Source: Lachnospira eligens
Lineage (GTDB): Bacteria > Bacillota > Clostridia > Lachnospirales > Lachnospiraceae
Reading direction: 5' to 3'
Length of the DNA: 64,000 bases
Assembly: GCF_009680455.1 (NCBI RefSeq)
Contig: NZ_WKRD01000006.1
Coordinates: 62,001 to 126,000 of the forward strand
Both the position numbers and the translations under genes were made by a program. The notes beneath the pieces are model-generated. The model made no database searches and was not told where the DNA came from. It was given only the letters and a program-made list of their open reading frames with translations. Shown here in pieces: positions 40,878-49,284 of the stretch (positions are counted from its first letter, which is position 1; every line of letters starts with the position of its first letter).

Positions 40878-42071
40878 GTGAAGGATTTAGCTAATCTGTA
40901 TTATTTTGAGAAGCTTTTGGAGGACGTGAATAACGACCTTGTAAGGCAGGCACAGGCTAAAGGTGATATTGCAATCGGTGCAGTCTGTTTTCAGATACCG
41001 GAGCCGCTTATTAATCTGCCGGGCAGTTTTTCGGTAAGGCTGCGTGCACCCCGTACAGGTTCTATAGAGATGGGTACATATTACATGAGCAGTATGCTAT
41101 GTGAGGGATGTCGTGCGATATTAGAGAGAGCAATTGAGGGTGGATTTAACTTTCTTGACTGTATAATTGCGCCGGATGCATGTGCGCAGATGAACAGGTG
41201 CGTAGAGAATATTGAGAGACAGCACCTTATAGAGAAGGAAAAATTCTTTGTGGAATATTCAGATGTTCCGATGAAGAATGATGAGACGGCGTTAAGACAT
41301 TTTGTTAAGCAGATGAGACTTCATGTGCTTGAACCGCTTAATAATACATATGGAATAGACATATCAGATGATGCACTTAGAAAGTCAGTAGAATTGCAGA
41401 ATAAGATAAGCCGGCTTATAAGAAGCATCGGTGATTACAGAAAAGAAGATAATCCAAGAATTACTGGGTATGAATTCGCGGTTCTGTGTCTTGCAACCTA
41501 CTGCTGCCCGAAAGAGGCACTTATAGAAAAGCTCGAAGAAACACTTGAGGAACTTAAGACACGTGAACCTGATAAAAAATGTAATTACAGGGCAAGGGTC
41601 GTAATGGTTGGTTCAGAGATTGATAACCCTGAGCTTATAAAGCTTGCTGAGGAGGCAGGTGCACTGGTTGTGGCTGACAGATTCTGTTTTGGTTCACTTC
41701 CGGGAAGAGATGAGATTATTCTTAACGATACAGAGGATGTTCTTACACAGATATGCAGACAGTATATGAAGTGGGGACAGTGTCCAAGATTCATGAATAC
41801 AGAAAAGATTATCGAGAGACAGGAGTATGTTGACGCAATAGCTAAAGAGTATAAGGCGGATGGTCTTATATATCAGCAGATTAAATTCTGTGATTACTGG
41901 GGCTATGAGAGGGCTTCGGCATTCCATGTCATGAAAGAAAAATACGGCTATCCTGTTCTTTCAATTGACAGACCTTATGCTGTCGGAACTTCTGGACAGT
42001 TAAGAACAAGGATACAGGCATTTGTTGAGAGCCTTGAGATTAAGCGTATCAATGCAGGAAGGAAATTATAA
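40878..42071 (+). CDS. 2-hydroxyacyl-CoA dehydratase-like subunit 1 (HgdB/BcrC family)
   Basis: 397 residues from GTG 40878 (GAGGAGGC site). It resembles the D-component subunits of 2-hydroxyglutaryl-CoA dehydratase and benzoyl-CoA reductase. Cysteines that could ligate a [4Fe-4S] cluster are found in SSMLCEGCRAI (about 75-78), APDACAQMNRC (about 97-103) and KFCDYWGYERA near 337. The C-terminal domain has VVMVGSEIDNPELIKLAEEA and the end SIDRPYAVGTSGQLRTRIQA, both typical of the family. In known enzymes such subunits take electrons from an ATP-driven activator to make a substrate ketyl radical. CoA is not the certain ligand here. Confidence 0.85.
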   Translation: MKDLANLYYFEKLLEDVNNDLVRQAQAKGDIAIGAVCFQIPEPLINLPGSFSVRLRAPRTGSIEMGTYYMSSMLCEGCRAILERAIEGGFNFLDCIIAPDACAQMNRCVENIERQHLIEKEKFFVEYSDVPMKNDETALRHFVKQMRLHVLEPLNNTYGIDISDDALRKSVELQNKISRLIRSIGDYRKEDNPRITGYEFAVLCLATYCCPKEALIEKLEETLEELKTREPDKKCNYRARVVMVGSEIDNPELIKLAEEAGALVVADRFCFGSLPGRDEIILNDTEDVLTQICRQYMKWGQCPRFMNTEKIIERQEYVDAIAKEYKADGLIYQQIKFCDYWGYERASAFHVMKEKYGYPVLSIDRPYAVGTSGQLRTRIQAFVESLEIKRINAGRKL

Positions 42072-42073
42072 AT

Positions 42074-43612
42074 ATGTCTAAGAATATAGGAAGCGAGCCA
42101 CTTGGCAGATTCTATACAGGCAAAAAGCCGAAGAGAAGAAGAGAATGGCGCGGATTGAAGGATACATGGTATGACTATGTAAGGTGGCTTGGATACTGGA
42201 AGACTTTAATCACATTTATAATAAAACCTAATAACATGAAGGGCTTCTTCAGATACCGCTGGATGATTAATTATCTTGCATTGCCTGATTTCATGGACAG
42301 GCATACCGAGGGCATGAGAGGAACTCAGCTTAGAATGGCGCATCAGGCACTGGGACTTATCGTTACTGATATATGCGGGATGCTTGGACAGATATTTAAG
42401 GCAGACCCAGCTATCGGCAATGACAAGAAGCTAAACAGCAAGATTGTCCTTTTTGATGAAAATATGATGAGTACCCTGATGGGAGGTTTTCCGAACCTTA
42501 CATGGTTGTCAGTGGAAGTTCCTGCTGTGTATACAAGCTCAATGATGTCACAGGATGGAGTGAGCTATTATGTTGATGTTACACACCAGTATGGTGTTCC
42601 GTCAGATGTCTGTCCTATGCCGGCGGCGGAGCTTGGTGTTGCACTGGCTGATGATTTCCCACTTATAGGCTGCTGTGCCGTGCAGTGTAATACGACATGT
42701 GACGGAAGCCTTATGGGTAACGGGATTGAAGCAAGGTCATTTAAGATTCCTACATTTCAGCTTGCTGTGCCTATAAGACACAGGCAGGAAAGTGTACAGG
42801 AGTATGCGGCAGAAGAGGTTGTCAATGCAATCCATTTCATAGAGGAACAGACAGGCGAGAAGTTCGACTGGAATGCGTTCTTTAAGAGTATGAAGCGGTT
42901 TAATGCAGAGACAGAGGAATTCTTAGAGTGGATGGAGATTTCCAAGACAGATTATCCGCAGGTTATGGGCGTAACGCTCGCACTTTACAGATATGGTGTG
43001 TATCAGGCTGCCGGTGGAAGAAATCAGGCATTTCTTGATATGGATAAAAAGCTTACGAAGATGGCGCTTGACGCATATAAGAATAAAGAAATGGCGGCGA
43101 AGGAGTACCGCCACAGAGCAATGACATGGGGCGTTCAGGCTGCGTATTACACAGCACTTCCAATCTGGCTTCTTAACTGCTGGGGCGTTGTGACTATTGC
43201 GGATATGTTAAGTATGGTGTCTACAGAGATGGTCAATACAGAGGATAAGCATCAGGCAATGTTAGACCTTGCATATCTGTATGAGAATATGATTATGCGA
43301 AACCGTTCTAACGGCGGTTATGAGACAGGCGTAGAGGCACTCTGGCGCTTCTGCGAAATGTTTAATATTGATATTGTAATCATGTATGTGCATATGGGCT
43401 GCAAATCAATGTCGGGATATCACGGCTTATTTGAAGAAGAAGCAAGAAAACATGGAATTCATTTAATATGGGTAACACACAATCTTATGTGTCCTGAGGA
43501 TGGAACAAGAAGAGACATGAGAACGGAGATTAACAGATACATGAGAACTGTTTTCAGGGAAGAACCGCTCGACCCGTCACTTGAGGATTTTGACGATTCT
43601 AAGAGCTGGTAA
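42074..43612 (+). CDS. 2-hydroxyacyl-CoA dehydratase-like subunit 2
   Basis: 512 residues, starting two bases after the previous stop (AGGAAATTATAA site). The N-terminal 110 residues are basic and Trp-rich (KRRREWRGLKDTWYDYVRWL) and longer than in HgdA-type subunits. Cysteines are concentrated in SDVCPMPAAE, FPLIGCCAVQCNTTCDG (about 190-217), MGCKSMSGYHG and NLMCPEDGTRR. The ending VMYVHMGCKSMSG...GIHLIWVTHNLM follows the family's C-terminal domain. The many cysteines near residue 200 exceed the three ligands expected for one [4Fe-4S], so a second or double-cubane cluster is possible. It forms a heterodimer candidate with subunit 1. Confidence 0.8.
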   Translation: MSKNIGSEPLGRFYTGKKPKRRREWRGLKDTWYDYVRWLGYWKTLITFIIKPNNMKGFFRYRWMINYLALPDFMDRHTEGMRGTQLRMAHQALGLIVTDICGMLGQIFKADPAIGNDKKLNSKIVLFDENMMSTLMGGFPNLTWLSVEVPAVYTSSMMSQDGVSYYVDVTHQYGVPSDVCPMPAAELGVALADDFPLIGCCAVQCNTTCDGSLMGNGIEARSFKIPTFQLAVPIRHRQESVQEYAAEEVVNAIHFIEEQTGEKFDWNAFFKSMKRFNAETEEFLEWMEISKTDYPQVMGVTLALYRYGVYQAAGGRNQAFLDMDKKLTKMALDAYKNKEMAAKEYRHRAMTWGVQAAYYTALPIWLLNCWGVVTIADMLSMVSTEMVNTEDKHQAMLDLAYLYENMIMRNRSNGGYETGVEALWRFCEMFNIDIVIMYVHMGCKSMSGYHGLFEEEARKHGIHLIWVTHNLMCPEDGTRRDMRTEINRYMRTVFREEPLDPSLEDFDDSKSW

Positions 43613-43653
43613 GAAGTGTGTATGCTGCATATGTGGCAGGAAAGGATAACAGA

Positions 43654-44448
43654 ATGAAATATTTCGGTGGTTGTGACGCAGGAAGTACATATACCAAATG
43701 TGTAATTATAGATGAGAATGGAAAAATCGCAGCTGCGGTTACTAAGAGAAGCAGGATTAATCCTGTGCTTAGTGCGAAGGATGCGCTTGACGAGGCTGTA
43801 AGCCAGGTTGACGGTTTAAACAGCGCAGAGGAGCTTACATATCTGATTGGTACCGGTTACGGAAGAAATAAAGTGCCATTTGCAGATGAGAATATATCAG
43901 AGATAAGCTGTCATGCTATGGGAGTTCATGTGACTGACCCTTCGGTTAAGGCGATTATTGATATCGGAGGTCAGGATGTTAAGGGAATTGCAATTGACAC
44001 CGACGGAACTGTACTTAATTTTGCAATGAATGACAAATGTGCAGCAGGAACGGGAAGATTCTTTGAATCTATGGCAAGAGCATTTGAGATGTCTTTAGAT
44101 GAATTTTCTAATCTGTCTCTTACAGCGAAGAATGTGATTCCAATAACAGCACAGTGCGCGGTATTTGCAGAGAGCGAGGTTATTTCGTTAGTAGGTGAGG
44201 GTAAGCCTATGGAAGAGATTGCAGCAGGAATACAGTTATCAGTTGCCAAGAGATGCTTTGTCATGGCTAAAAAAGCTGGTGCGGCTGACAGCGTTACACT
44301 TACAGGTGGATGTGCCAAGAATGAAGGCTTGAAGAAAGCAATAGAGAAGGTTCTTAAGATAAATGTAGTGGATCTGCCGACAGACCCACAGCTTATGGGA
44401 GCATTAGGTGCTGCAGAATATGCAAGACAGAAGGGAAGTAATGTATGA
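43654..44448 (+). CDS. ASKHA-family activator ATPase (HgdC/BadG-like)
   Basis: 264 residues from ATG 43654 (GGAAAGGA site). The actin-like fold motifs are GGCDAGSTYTKCVIID (phosphate 1), IDIGGQDVKGI (phosphate 2) and TLTGGCAKNEGL (adenosine). NDKCAAGTGRF and ITAQCAVFAESEVISL hold the two cysteines per monomer that bridge a [4Fe-4S] cluster at the dimer interface. In HgdC, ATP hydrolysis drives one low-potential electron into the dehydratase. All key residues are intact. The stop codon overlaps the next start (ATGA). Confidence 0.9.
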   Translation: MKYFGGCDAGSTYTKCVIIDENGKIAAAVTKRSRINPVLSAKDALDEAVSQVDGLNSAEELTYLIGTGYGRNKVPFADENISEISCHAMGVHVTDPSVKAIIDIGGQDVKGIAIDTDGTVLNFAMNDKCAAGTGRFFESMARAFEMSLDEFSNLSLTAKNVIPITAQCAVFAESEVISLVGEGKPMEEIAAGIQLSVAKRCFVMAKKAGAADSVTLTGGCAKNEGLKKAIEKVLKINVVDLPTDPQLMGALGAAEYARQKGSNV

Positions 44449-44639
44449 TAGTATTAAAAGTGCTGGCAATTATAGCAATCGTGCTTGTTGTGCTTTTTTT
44501 TCTCACTCTTGTTATATATTTCTTTAATCTTGATATGAAGTTTGCGGCATCTTTAATCAAGCCGCTTACAGCATATTATAACTGGTCAAAGAACAGGCGC
44601 GAGGCGAAGAAGCATAAGCAGGAAGAGCAGAAAGAGTGA
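44445..44639 (+). CDS. Single-pass small membrane protein in the dehydratase operon
   Basis: 64 residues. One long hydrophobic N-terminal helix (about 2-28) is followed by an amphipathic basic segment and a Lys/Glu-rich tail (NRREAKKHKQEEQKE). It starts inside the activator stop (ATGA overlap), so it is coupled to it. It may anchor the complex to the membrane, which is inference from position only. Confidence 0.7.
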   Translation: MIVLKVLAIIAIVLVVLFFLTLVIYFFNLDMKFAASLIKPLTAYYNWSKNRREAKKHKQEEQKE

Positions 44640-44687
44640 CAACAGAGGCAGTATCAGAAAGAATGACAGGAAGGGCAGAAACAGCCG

Positions 44688-45401
44688 ATGGATTTATATG
44701 ATGGTGAGATAAAGAAGCTGACATCAATGCTTGAAAATCATGGAGCAAAGAGACTTCCATTACAGAGAGTGTGGGAGATGACTGATAAAGAGAATCTTAT
44801 CCTTAAAAGTGAGATGGTTTATGAGCTTGGCGGTGGGAGCAATGCAGCGGTAAGTGCCATTGCATTTACACAGGATGAGGAACTTGTGCCGGAAGATGCT
44901 GTGTATCTTGTGGGTGATGACCTGTGTGATATTAAGAATGATATTTCATATGCAAGAATTACTGTAATCAGGCTGGATGGTGAATATATTAAGAATCATG
45001 ATGATAATGCACTGTATGCTTCAATGAGGGCAACTGATTATGTAAGATACCATGCATTTCCTAAAGGATATATGATGAGAATATCAGCAGTCAGGGAAAG
45101 AGAACCTGTGAGAGTGAGTAAGGAAGCAGTTTCGCATGGGATTAATTTTGCAGCGGTAGGACAGGGGCTTATCAATGCCTACAGGAAGCGTCCTGAGGTT
45201 GAGGCTGTAAGCATATATTTTGTCACGGAGCAGGATATTGATTACATATTTTTAAAAAGTGAAGCACACAGATGTGAACAGATAACTGACTCGTTAAACA
45301 ATATATTTAACGGTCTTACAATGGATTGTTCAACTTGCTCAAGCAGGGAATTGTGTGATGAAATAGACGGACTCAGACAATTACATATGAGTATTTTGTG
45401 A
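44688..45401 (+). CDS. Acetyl-CoA synthase beta-subunit-like protein (CdhC/AcsB N-terminal type)
   Basis: 237 residues. YELGGGSNAAVSAIAFTQDE and DLCDIKNDISYARITVIRLDG recall the ligand-binding segments of the CODH/ACS acetyl-CoA synthase subunit. The C-terminal MDCSTCSSRELCDEIDGL resembles its CxxCxxxxxC metal/structural motif followed by DEIDGLR. The protein is about one third of a full AcsB (about 700 residues) and lacks the A-cluster CxxC...GxC set at the end. It may be a domain recruited to carry an acyl group or to bind nickel. It is the last gene of the cluster. A weak ribosome site (GAAGGGC) precedes ATG 44688. The assignment rests on partial motifs. Confidence 0.6.
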   Translation: MDLYDGEIKKLTSMLENHGAKRLPLQRVWEMTDKENLILKSEMVYELGGGSNAAVSAIAFTQDEELVPEDAVYLVGDDLCDIKNDISYARITVIRLDGEYIKNHDDNALYASMRATDYVRYHAFPKGYMMRISAVREREPVRVSKEAVSHGINFAAVGQGLINAYRKRPEVEAVSIYFVTEQDIDYIFLKSEAHRCEQITDSLNNIFNGLTMDCSTCSSRELCDEIDGLRQLHMSIL

Positions 45402-45511
45402 AAATACCTTGAAAAAAATTAAAATTAGGAATAATATGTTAATTGAATGAAATAGGGAACAATTAAATACATTGTACAAATGATGCATATGGAAAGGCAG
45501 GTAGTTATAAG

Positions 45512-47221
45512 ATGTTTAAGAAAATGAATAACAAGAAGATAAAGGGGCGTTTGGACTATGTATTCAGACTGATAATTATATCATTTTCCGTAGTTGCAGT
45601 TGTTATATGTGTAATGATGATTTATATGTCTATGGATTACCGCAGGGTGCTGACGCGTTATGCGTTCCCTCAGGGAGATATTGCTACAGCTATGTCTGAG
45701 GCAGCAGAGATAAGAGGCGCTTCAAGAGGAGTTGTAGGATATGATTCAGTAAGTCTTATCAACTCAATGAAACAGCAGCATGATGAGCATGTCGAAGCAT
45801 TTGAAGACAAGCTTGAACAGATAAGACCTTTAATGTCTAGTAAGGCTGGCAAGGAATGTATGGACAAGATTGATAAGGCATGGGCTGAATATAAGGAGAT
45901 TGATGAGCAGGTTATAAAGCTGGGAGCTACAACAGATGCTAATCAGTCAATGAAGGCACAGACGATGATGCAGAAAGAGATGGCACCTAAGTATGAGGCA
46001 CTTGATAATGCACTTAATGAACTTATGGACACTAATGTTGCTAAAGGTAATGCAGAAAAATTAAAGCTTGAAATATTACTTAAAATAGCAATTGTTGCGG
46101 CAGTTGGAATTATAGCTGCGGTAGTTGTTGTTGCTTCTAAATCAGCACGTGCGATTGCAAAGAGTATAGAAGCTCCATTAGATGGAATGATGGCCAGATT
46201 CGAGACATTTGCACAGGGAGATCTGGATTCACCATTCCCAGAAGTTGAGACTAATGATGAGATATCTGATCTTATAGACAGTGCACATGCTATGGCAGAA
46301 AGATTACATAATATTATCAGTGATGCCGGAAAACTTATGGGAGAGATGGCAGATGGTAATTTCGCTATCGCAACCGAACATGAAGATCAGTATACAGGTG
46401 CATTCAATGCATTGTTACTTGGAATTCGTAACATGAACCGTCAGATGAATTCAACATTAAAGGGTGTTGAAGATGCTTCTAAACAGGTGGCAGAAGGTTC
46501 TGCTAATCTTTCAGATGCTGCACAGTCGCTTGCAGAAGGTGCAACAGATCAGGCTGCAACAGTCGAAGAGATGCAGGCAACCATTAATGATCTTAATGAA
46601 GGTATACAGAAGACAGCAGAACAGCTGGAAAATTCATATAAAGAAGCAGAGAGATATGCTGATACAGCAGAAAACAGCAGAGAAAGCATGGAAGCTCTTA
46701 TGGGGGCAATGGCTCGTATCAGTGAGGCTTCTGAGAAGATTGGCAATATCATTTCAGAGATTGAAAGTATTGCAAGCCAGACTAACCTTCTTTCACTTAA
46801 TGCTTCCATTGAGGCTGCAAGAGCAGGTGATGCAGGCAGAGGATTTGCAGTAGTTGCTGACCAGATTCGTACACTTGCAGAGCAGAGTGCTAAGTCAGCG
46901 GTAGATTCAAGAAATCTTATAGAAGCTTCTATCTACGAGGTTGGAGAGGGGAATAAGATTGCTACTAAGGCATCTGATTCACTTAAGGAAGTTGTTGATG
47001 GTGTTCAGTCTATCGCAGAGAGTGCCAAGAAGATGAGAGATGTATCTACAAGTCAGGCTGCAGGTATGGAGCAGGCGGATGTTGAAATTGCAAGAATTGC
47101 AGAAGTTGTACAGGCTAATTCAGCAACATCACAGGAGACATCAGCTACAAGTGAAGAGCTTACAGCACAGGCTACAACTCTTAGTGAGATGGTTGCACAG
47201 TTTAAGTTAAGAAATGACTGA
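45512..47221 (+). CDS. Methyl-accepting chemotaxis protein
   Basis: 569 residues. Two membrane segments (about 17-37 and 190-207) flank a ~150-residue helical periplasmic-side sensor of the four-helix-bundle type (4HB_MCP). A HAMP domain follows (about 208-310, with [16 protein letters not shown]). The C-terminal signalling domain has the conserved hairpin tip [34 protein letters not shown] (about 415-450), which contacts CheA and CheW. No C-terminal receptor-methylase pentapeptide is seen. It starts behind GGAAAGGCAGG, separate from the dehydratase operon by 110 AT-rich bases. Ligand unknown. Confidence 0.95.
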   Translation: MFKKMNNKKIKGRLDYVFRLIIISFSVVAVVICVMMIYMSMDYRRVLTRYAFPQGDIATAMSEAAEIRGASRGVVGYDSVSLINSMKQQHDEHVEAFEDKLEQIRPLMSSKAGKECMDKIDKAWAEYKEIDEQVIKLGATTDANQSMKAQTMMQKEMAPKYEALDNALNELMDTNVAKGNAEKLKLEILLKIAIVAAVGIIAAVVVVASKSARAIAKSIEAPLDGMMARFETFAQGDLDSPFPEVETNDEISDLIDSAHAMAERLHNIISDAGKLMGEMADGNFAIATEHEDQYTGAFNALLLGIRNMNRQMNSTLKGVEDASKQVAEGSANLSDAAQSLAEGATDQAATVEEMQATINDLNEGIQKTAEQLENSYKEAERYADTAENSRESMEALMGAMARISEASEKIGNIISEIESIASQTNLLSLNASIEAARAGDAGRGFAVVADQIRTLAEQSAKSAVDSRNLIEASIYEVGEGNKIATKASDSLKEVVDGVQSIAESAKKMRDVSTSQAAGMEQADVEIARIAEVVQANSATSQETSATSEELTAQATTLSEMVAQFKLRND

Positions 47222-47251
47222 TAATTACAATTACATATGTAAAGATTATTT

Positions 47252-47286
47252 AAGGAGCTGTTATCGTAGTGATATCAGCTCCTTAT
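47252..47286. terminator. Intrinsic terminator between converging genes
   Basis: AAGGAGCTG (47252-47260) pairs with CAGCTCCTT (47276-47284), and ATATCA/TGATAT-like bases extend the stem. It lies between the chemoreceptor stop (47221) and the minus-strand AAA+ gene stop (47326). Confidence 0.7.
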
Positions 47287-47325
47287 TGTATATCATGTAT
47301 TTGTTATCGGGTTTGAATAATTTAA

Positions 47326-48804
47326 TTAAAAGAGTTCATTTACCATGTCTGCTGTGTATGAAACGCTTGTGGCATGCTCAACCTCGATCATATAAAGAGC
47401 ATGTGCTGCTAAATGTTCTGCTGCCTGTTCAAGGTCTCTGATACCTGTAGTATCCTTGCAGTAATCAAGAACAGCGTCAAGTCCGTCATCAAACACCAGG
47501 CACTCATCCTCGTGAAGTCCGATTCTTTTAAGAACCTTTGGGAGTGAATATTTAAGGAAAATTGTCTTTTTCTCTTCTCTTGTGTAATCAGGAATATCAA
47601 TTACTGCAAATCTTGAAAGAAGCGGTGCACTTATCTTATCCTTATCATTAGCTGTGGCGATAGGATATACGCCTGAAGTTGGGATGAGACACTCCATGTA
47701 ATTATCAGTGAATCCAAGATTATCAAGGAGTGTAAGGAGTACATCCGCAGGGTTGGCGTTACCATTACTTGAAGTTGCCTTATCAAGCTCGTTGATAATG
47801 AATACAAGGTTAGATTCACCAGCCATGTTGAATGCTTCCATGATAATACCAGGCTTTGCATTGGAGTATATTCTTGAACTTCCTGTAAGCTGTTCTGCGT
47901 CATTAATAGAACTCATATCAAGTGTTGTCCAAGGCATTTTAAGAATCTTGGCAACAAGGTAGGCAATCTGTGATTTACCTGTTCCGGCAGGACCTACAAG
48001 AAGGATACCGTATGCAGGAAGAGTGTGTGTTCTGTTAATCTGAATAACAGTTTCAATGATTCTCTGCTTAACACTCTCCATACCGAAAAGCTCTTCGTCA
48101 AGAATTCTTCTTGCTTCCACAGGGTCAATTGATTCGAAGTAATTGCTCTTCCACTTAATATTAAGCATGATAGAAAGTGCTCTCTGTGCATGTCTTTTCT
48201 CTTCAGGAGTTACCTCACTTGAACGGGCAACAACAAGATTGCGTCTTGCCCATAAACGGATATTTTCAGGAAGTGTACTTCCTGCACAGTTAAGAAAATC
48301 TGATATGCTTGTAAGGCTTGTAAGCTTCATATCATCAGCAGATTCATCAGGTTCTTCATTATTTTCCTCTGCAATGGCACTGCTCTCTAATAATCTTTCA
48401 ATCATAAACTGAAGAAAACCGTCTTCGGCAGATAACTTGTTACCATTGCCAAATGCAACCTCCTGAATCTTGTATACATTGTATCCTTCAGATGTGTTAG
48501 CACCTGTAAGCTTTACTTTAACTCTGTTCTCGCCAAGCCATTTAATAAGGCTTGTAAATCTTGAATCAATCTTTAAGATATTGCTTGTAAAAGACTCACC
48601 ATCAATCTGAAAATCAAATGCCGTTTTCTTATAAGGGTTAGTGAATAAACCATAAGATGTCTCATCCCACTTTTTCTCAGAATTATCCAGAACAAGGATT
48701 GGGTTCTCTGGTGAAGCTGTAGAATGGTCTGATTTAAAAGTTGTATAAGTACACTCAAAACCGGCAGTGTTGCCAGAATTGGCATTAGCATCATAAACTA
48801 ACAT
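47326..48804 (-). CDS. Lon-like AAA+ ATPase lacking the protease domain
   Basis: 492 residues from ATG 48804 (AAGAGGAA site on the minus strand). The first ~240 residues are unrecognised and include a beta-rich part and an acidic helical part. From about 240 the sequence follows Lon closely: RRILDEELFGMESVKQRIIE, Walker A GPAGTGKSQIAYLVAK, the DAEQLTGSSRIYSNAKPG segment, Walker B NLVFIINELDKA (Asn for the first acidic residue), sensor 1 PIATANDKD, arginine finger PLLSRFAVIDIP and the sensor 2/lid region TGIRDLEQAAEHLAAH. The sequence then ends where Lon's Ser-Lys protease domain would begin. It is probably an unfoldase or remodelling ATPase with an unknown partner protease or none. Confidence 0.8.
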   Translation of the reverse strand: MLVYDANANSGNTAGFECTYTTFKSDHSTASPENPILVLDNSEKKWDETSYGLFTNPYKKTAFDFQIDGESFTSNILKIDSRFTSLIKWLGENRVKVKLTGANTSEGYNVYKIQEVAFGNGNKLSAEDGFLQFMIERLLESSAIAEENNEEPDESADDMKLTSLTSISDFLNCAGSTLPENIRLWARRNLVVARSSEVTPEEKRHAQRALSIMLNIKWKSNYFESIDPVEARRILDEELFGMESVKQRIIETVIQINRTHTLPAYGILLVGPAGTGKSQIAYLVAKILKMPWTTLDMSSINDAEQLTGSSRIYSNAKPGIIMEAFNMAGESNLVFIINELDKATSSNGNANPADVLLTLLDNLGFTDNYMECLIPTSGVYPIATANDKDKISAPLLSRFAVIDIPDYTREEKKTIFLKYSLPKVLKRIGLHEDECLVFDDGLDAVLDYCKDTTGIRDLEQAAEHLAAHALYMIEVEHATSVSYTADMVNELF

Positions 48805-48925
48805 AAATTCCTCTTTCTGTGCTTTAAACACTTGTAATAATCTATCATATAATAACATATTTTGGGAAGTTGGCAAGGAGAGGATTGAATATATTAAGCT
48901 ATGTGCTATAATAACTATAGATAAA

Positions 48926-48968
48926 ATATTAGCTATAAATGCATATATATCAGAAAACTAGCTAATAT
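48926..48968. promoter_or_regulatory. Inverted-repeat operator upstream of hipBA
   Basis: ATATTAGCTA (48926-48935) and its exact reverse complement TAGCTAATAT (48959-48968) lie 23 bases apart, just before the hipB ribosome site (AGGAGGG). Paired palindromic half-sites are what HipB-type antitoxins bind to autorepress. Confidence 0.6.
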
Positions 48969-49005
48969 ATTATATATATGTTTACACATAAGGAGGGATC
49001 AATAT

Positions 49006-49284
49006 ATGAATGAATATGTCTGGGAGACATGTGAAGAACTGGATAAAAAAATAGCTGACAGGGTAAGACTAATAAGAAAAAGACGCGCCATTTCACAAGA
49101 GAAGCTTTCTAAGATTAGCAATGTCAGTCTTGGCTCGATAAAAAGATTTGAAACAACAGGACAGATTTCACTGTTATCGCTGACTAAGATAGCTGTAGCA
49201 CTTAATATCGCTGATGATTTAAGAAACATTTTTACGGAGATTCCTTATAACAGTATTGAGGAGGTAATAAATGAAAGAAGATAG
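49006..49284 (+). CDS. hipB: HipB-like XRE antitoxin
   Basis: 92 residues. The helix-turn-helix is DRVRLIRKRRAISQEKLSKI...GSIKRFETTGQISLLSLTKI. It would bind the inverted repeats upstream and neutralise the adjacent kinase. ATG 49006 follows AGGAGGG. The coding end overlaps hipA by 14 bases, the usual toxin-antitoxin coupling. The antitoxin is upstream of the toxin, as expected for HipBA. Confidence 0.85.
   Translation: MNEYVWETCEELDKKIADRVRLIRKRRAISQEKLSKISNVSLGSIKRFETTGQISLLSLTKIAVALNIADDLRNIFTEIPYNSIEEVINERR

Noticed and set aside
40101..45401. A standard Wood-Ljungdahl CODH/ACS cluster
   Set aside because: No acsA, acsC, acsD or acsE homologue is adjacent. The ACS-like protein is a third of normal size and the A-cluster motif is absent.
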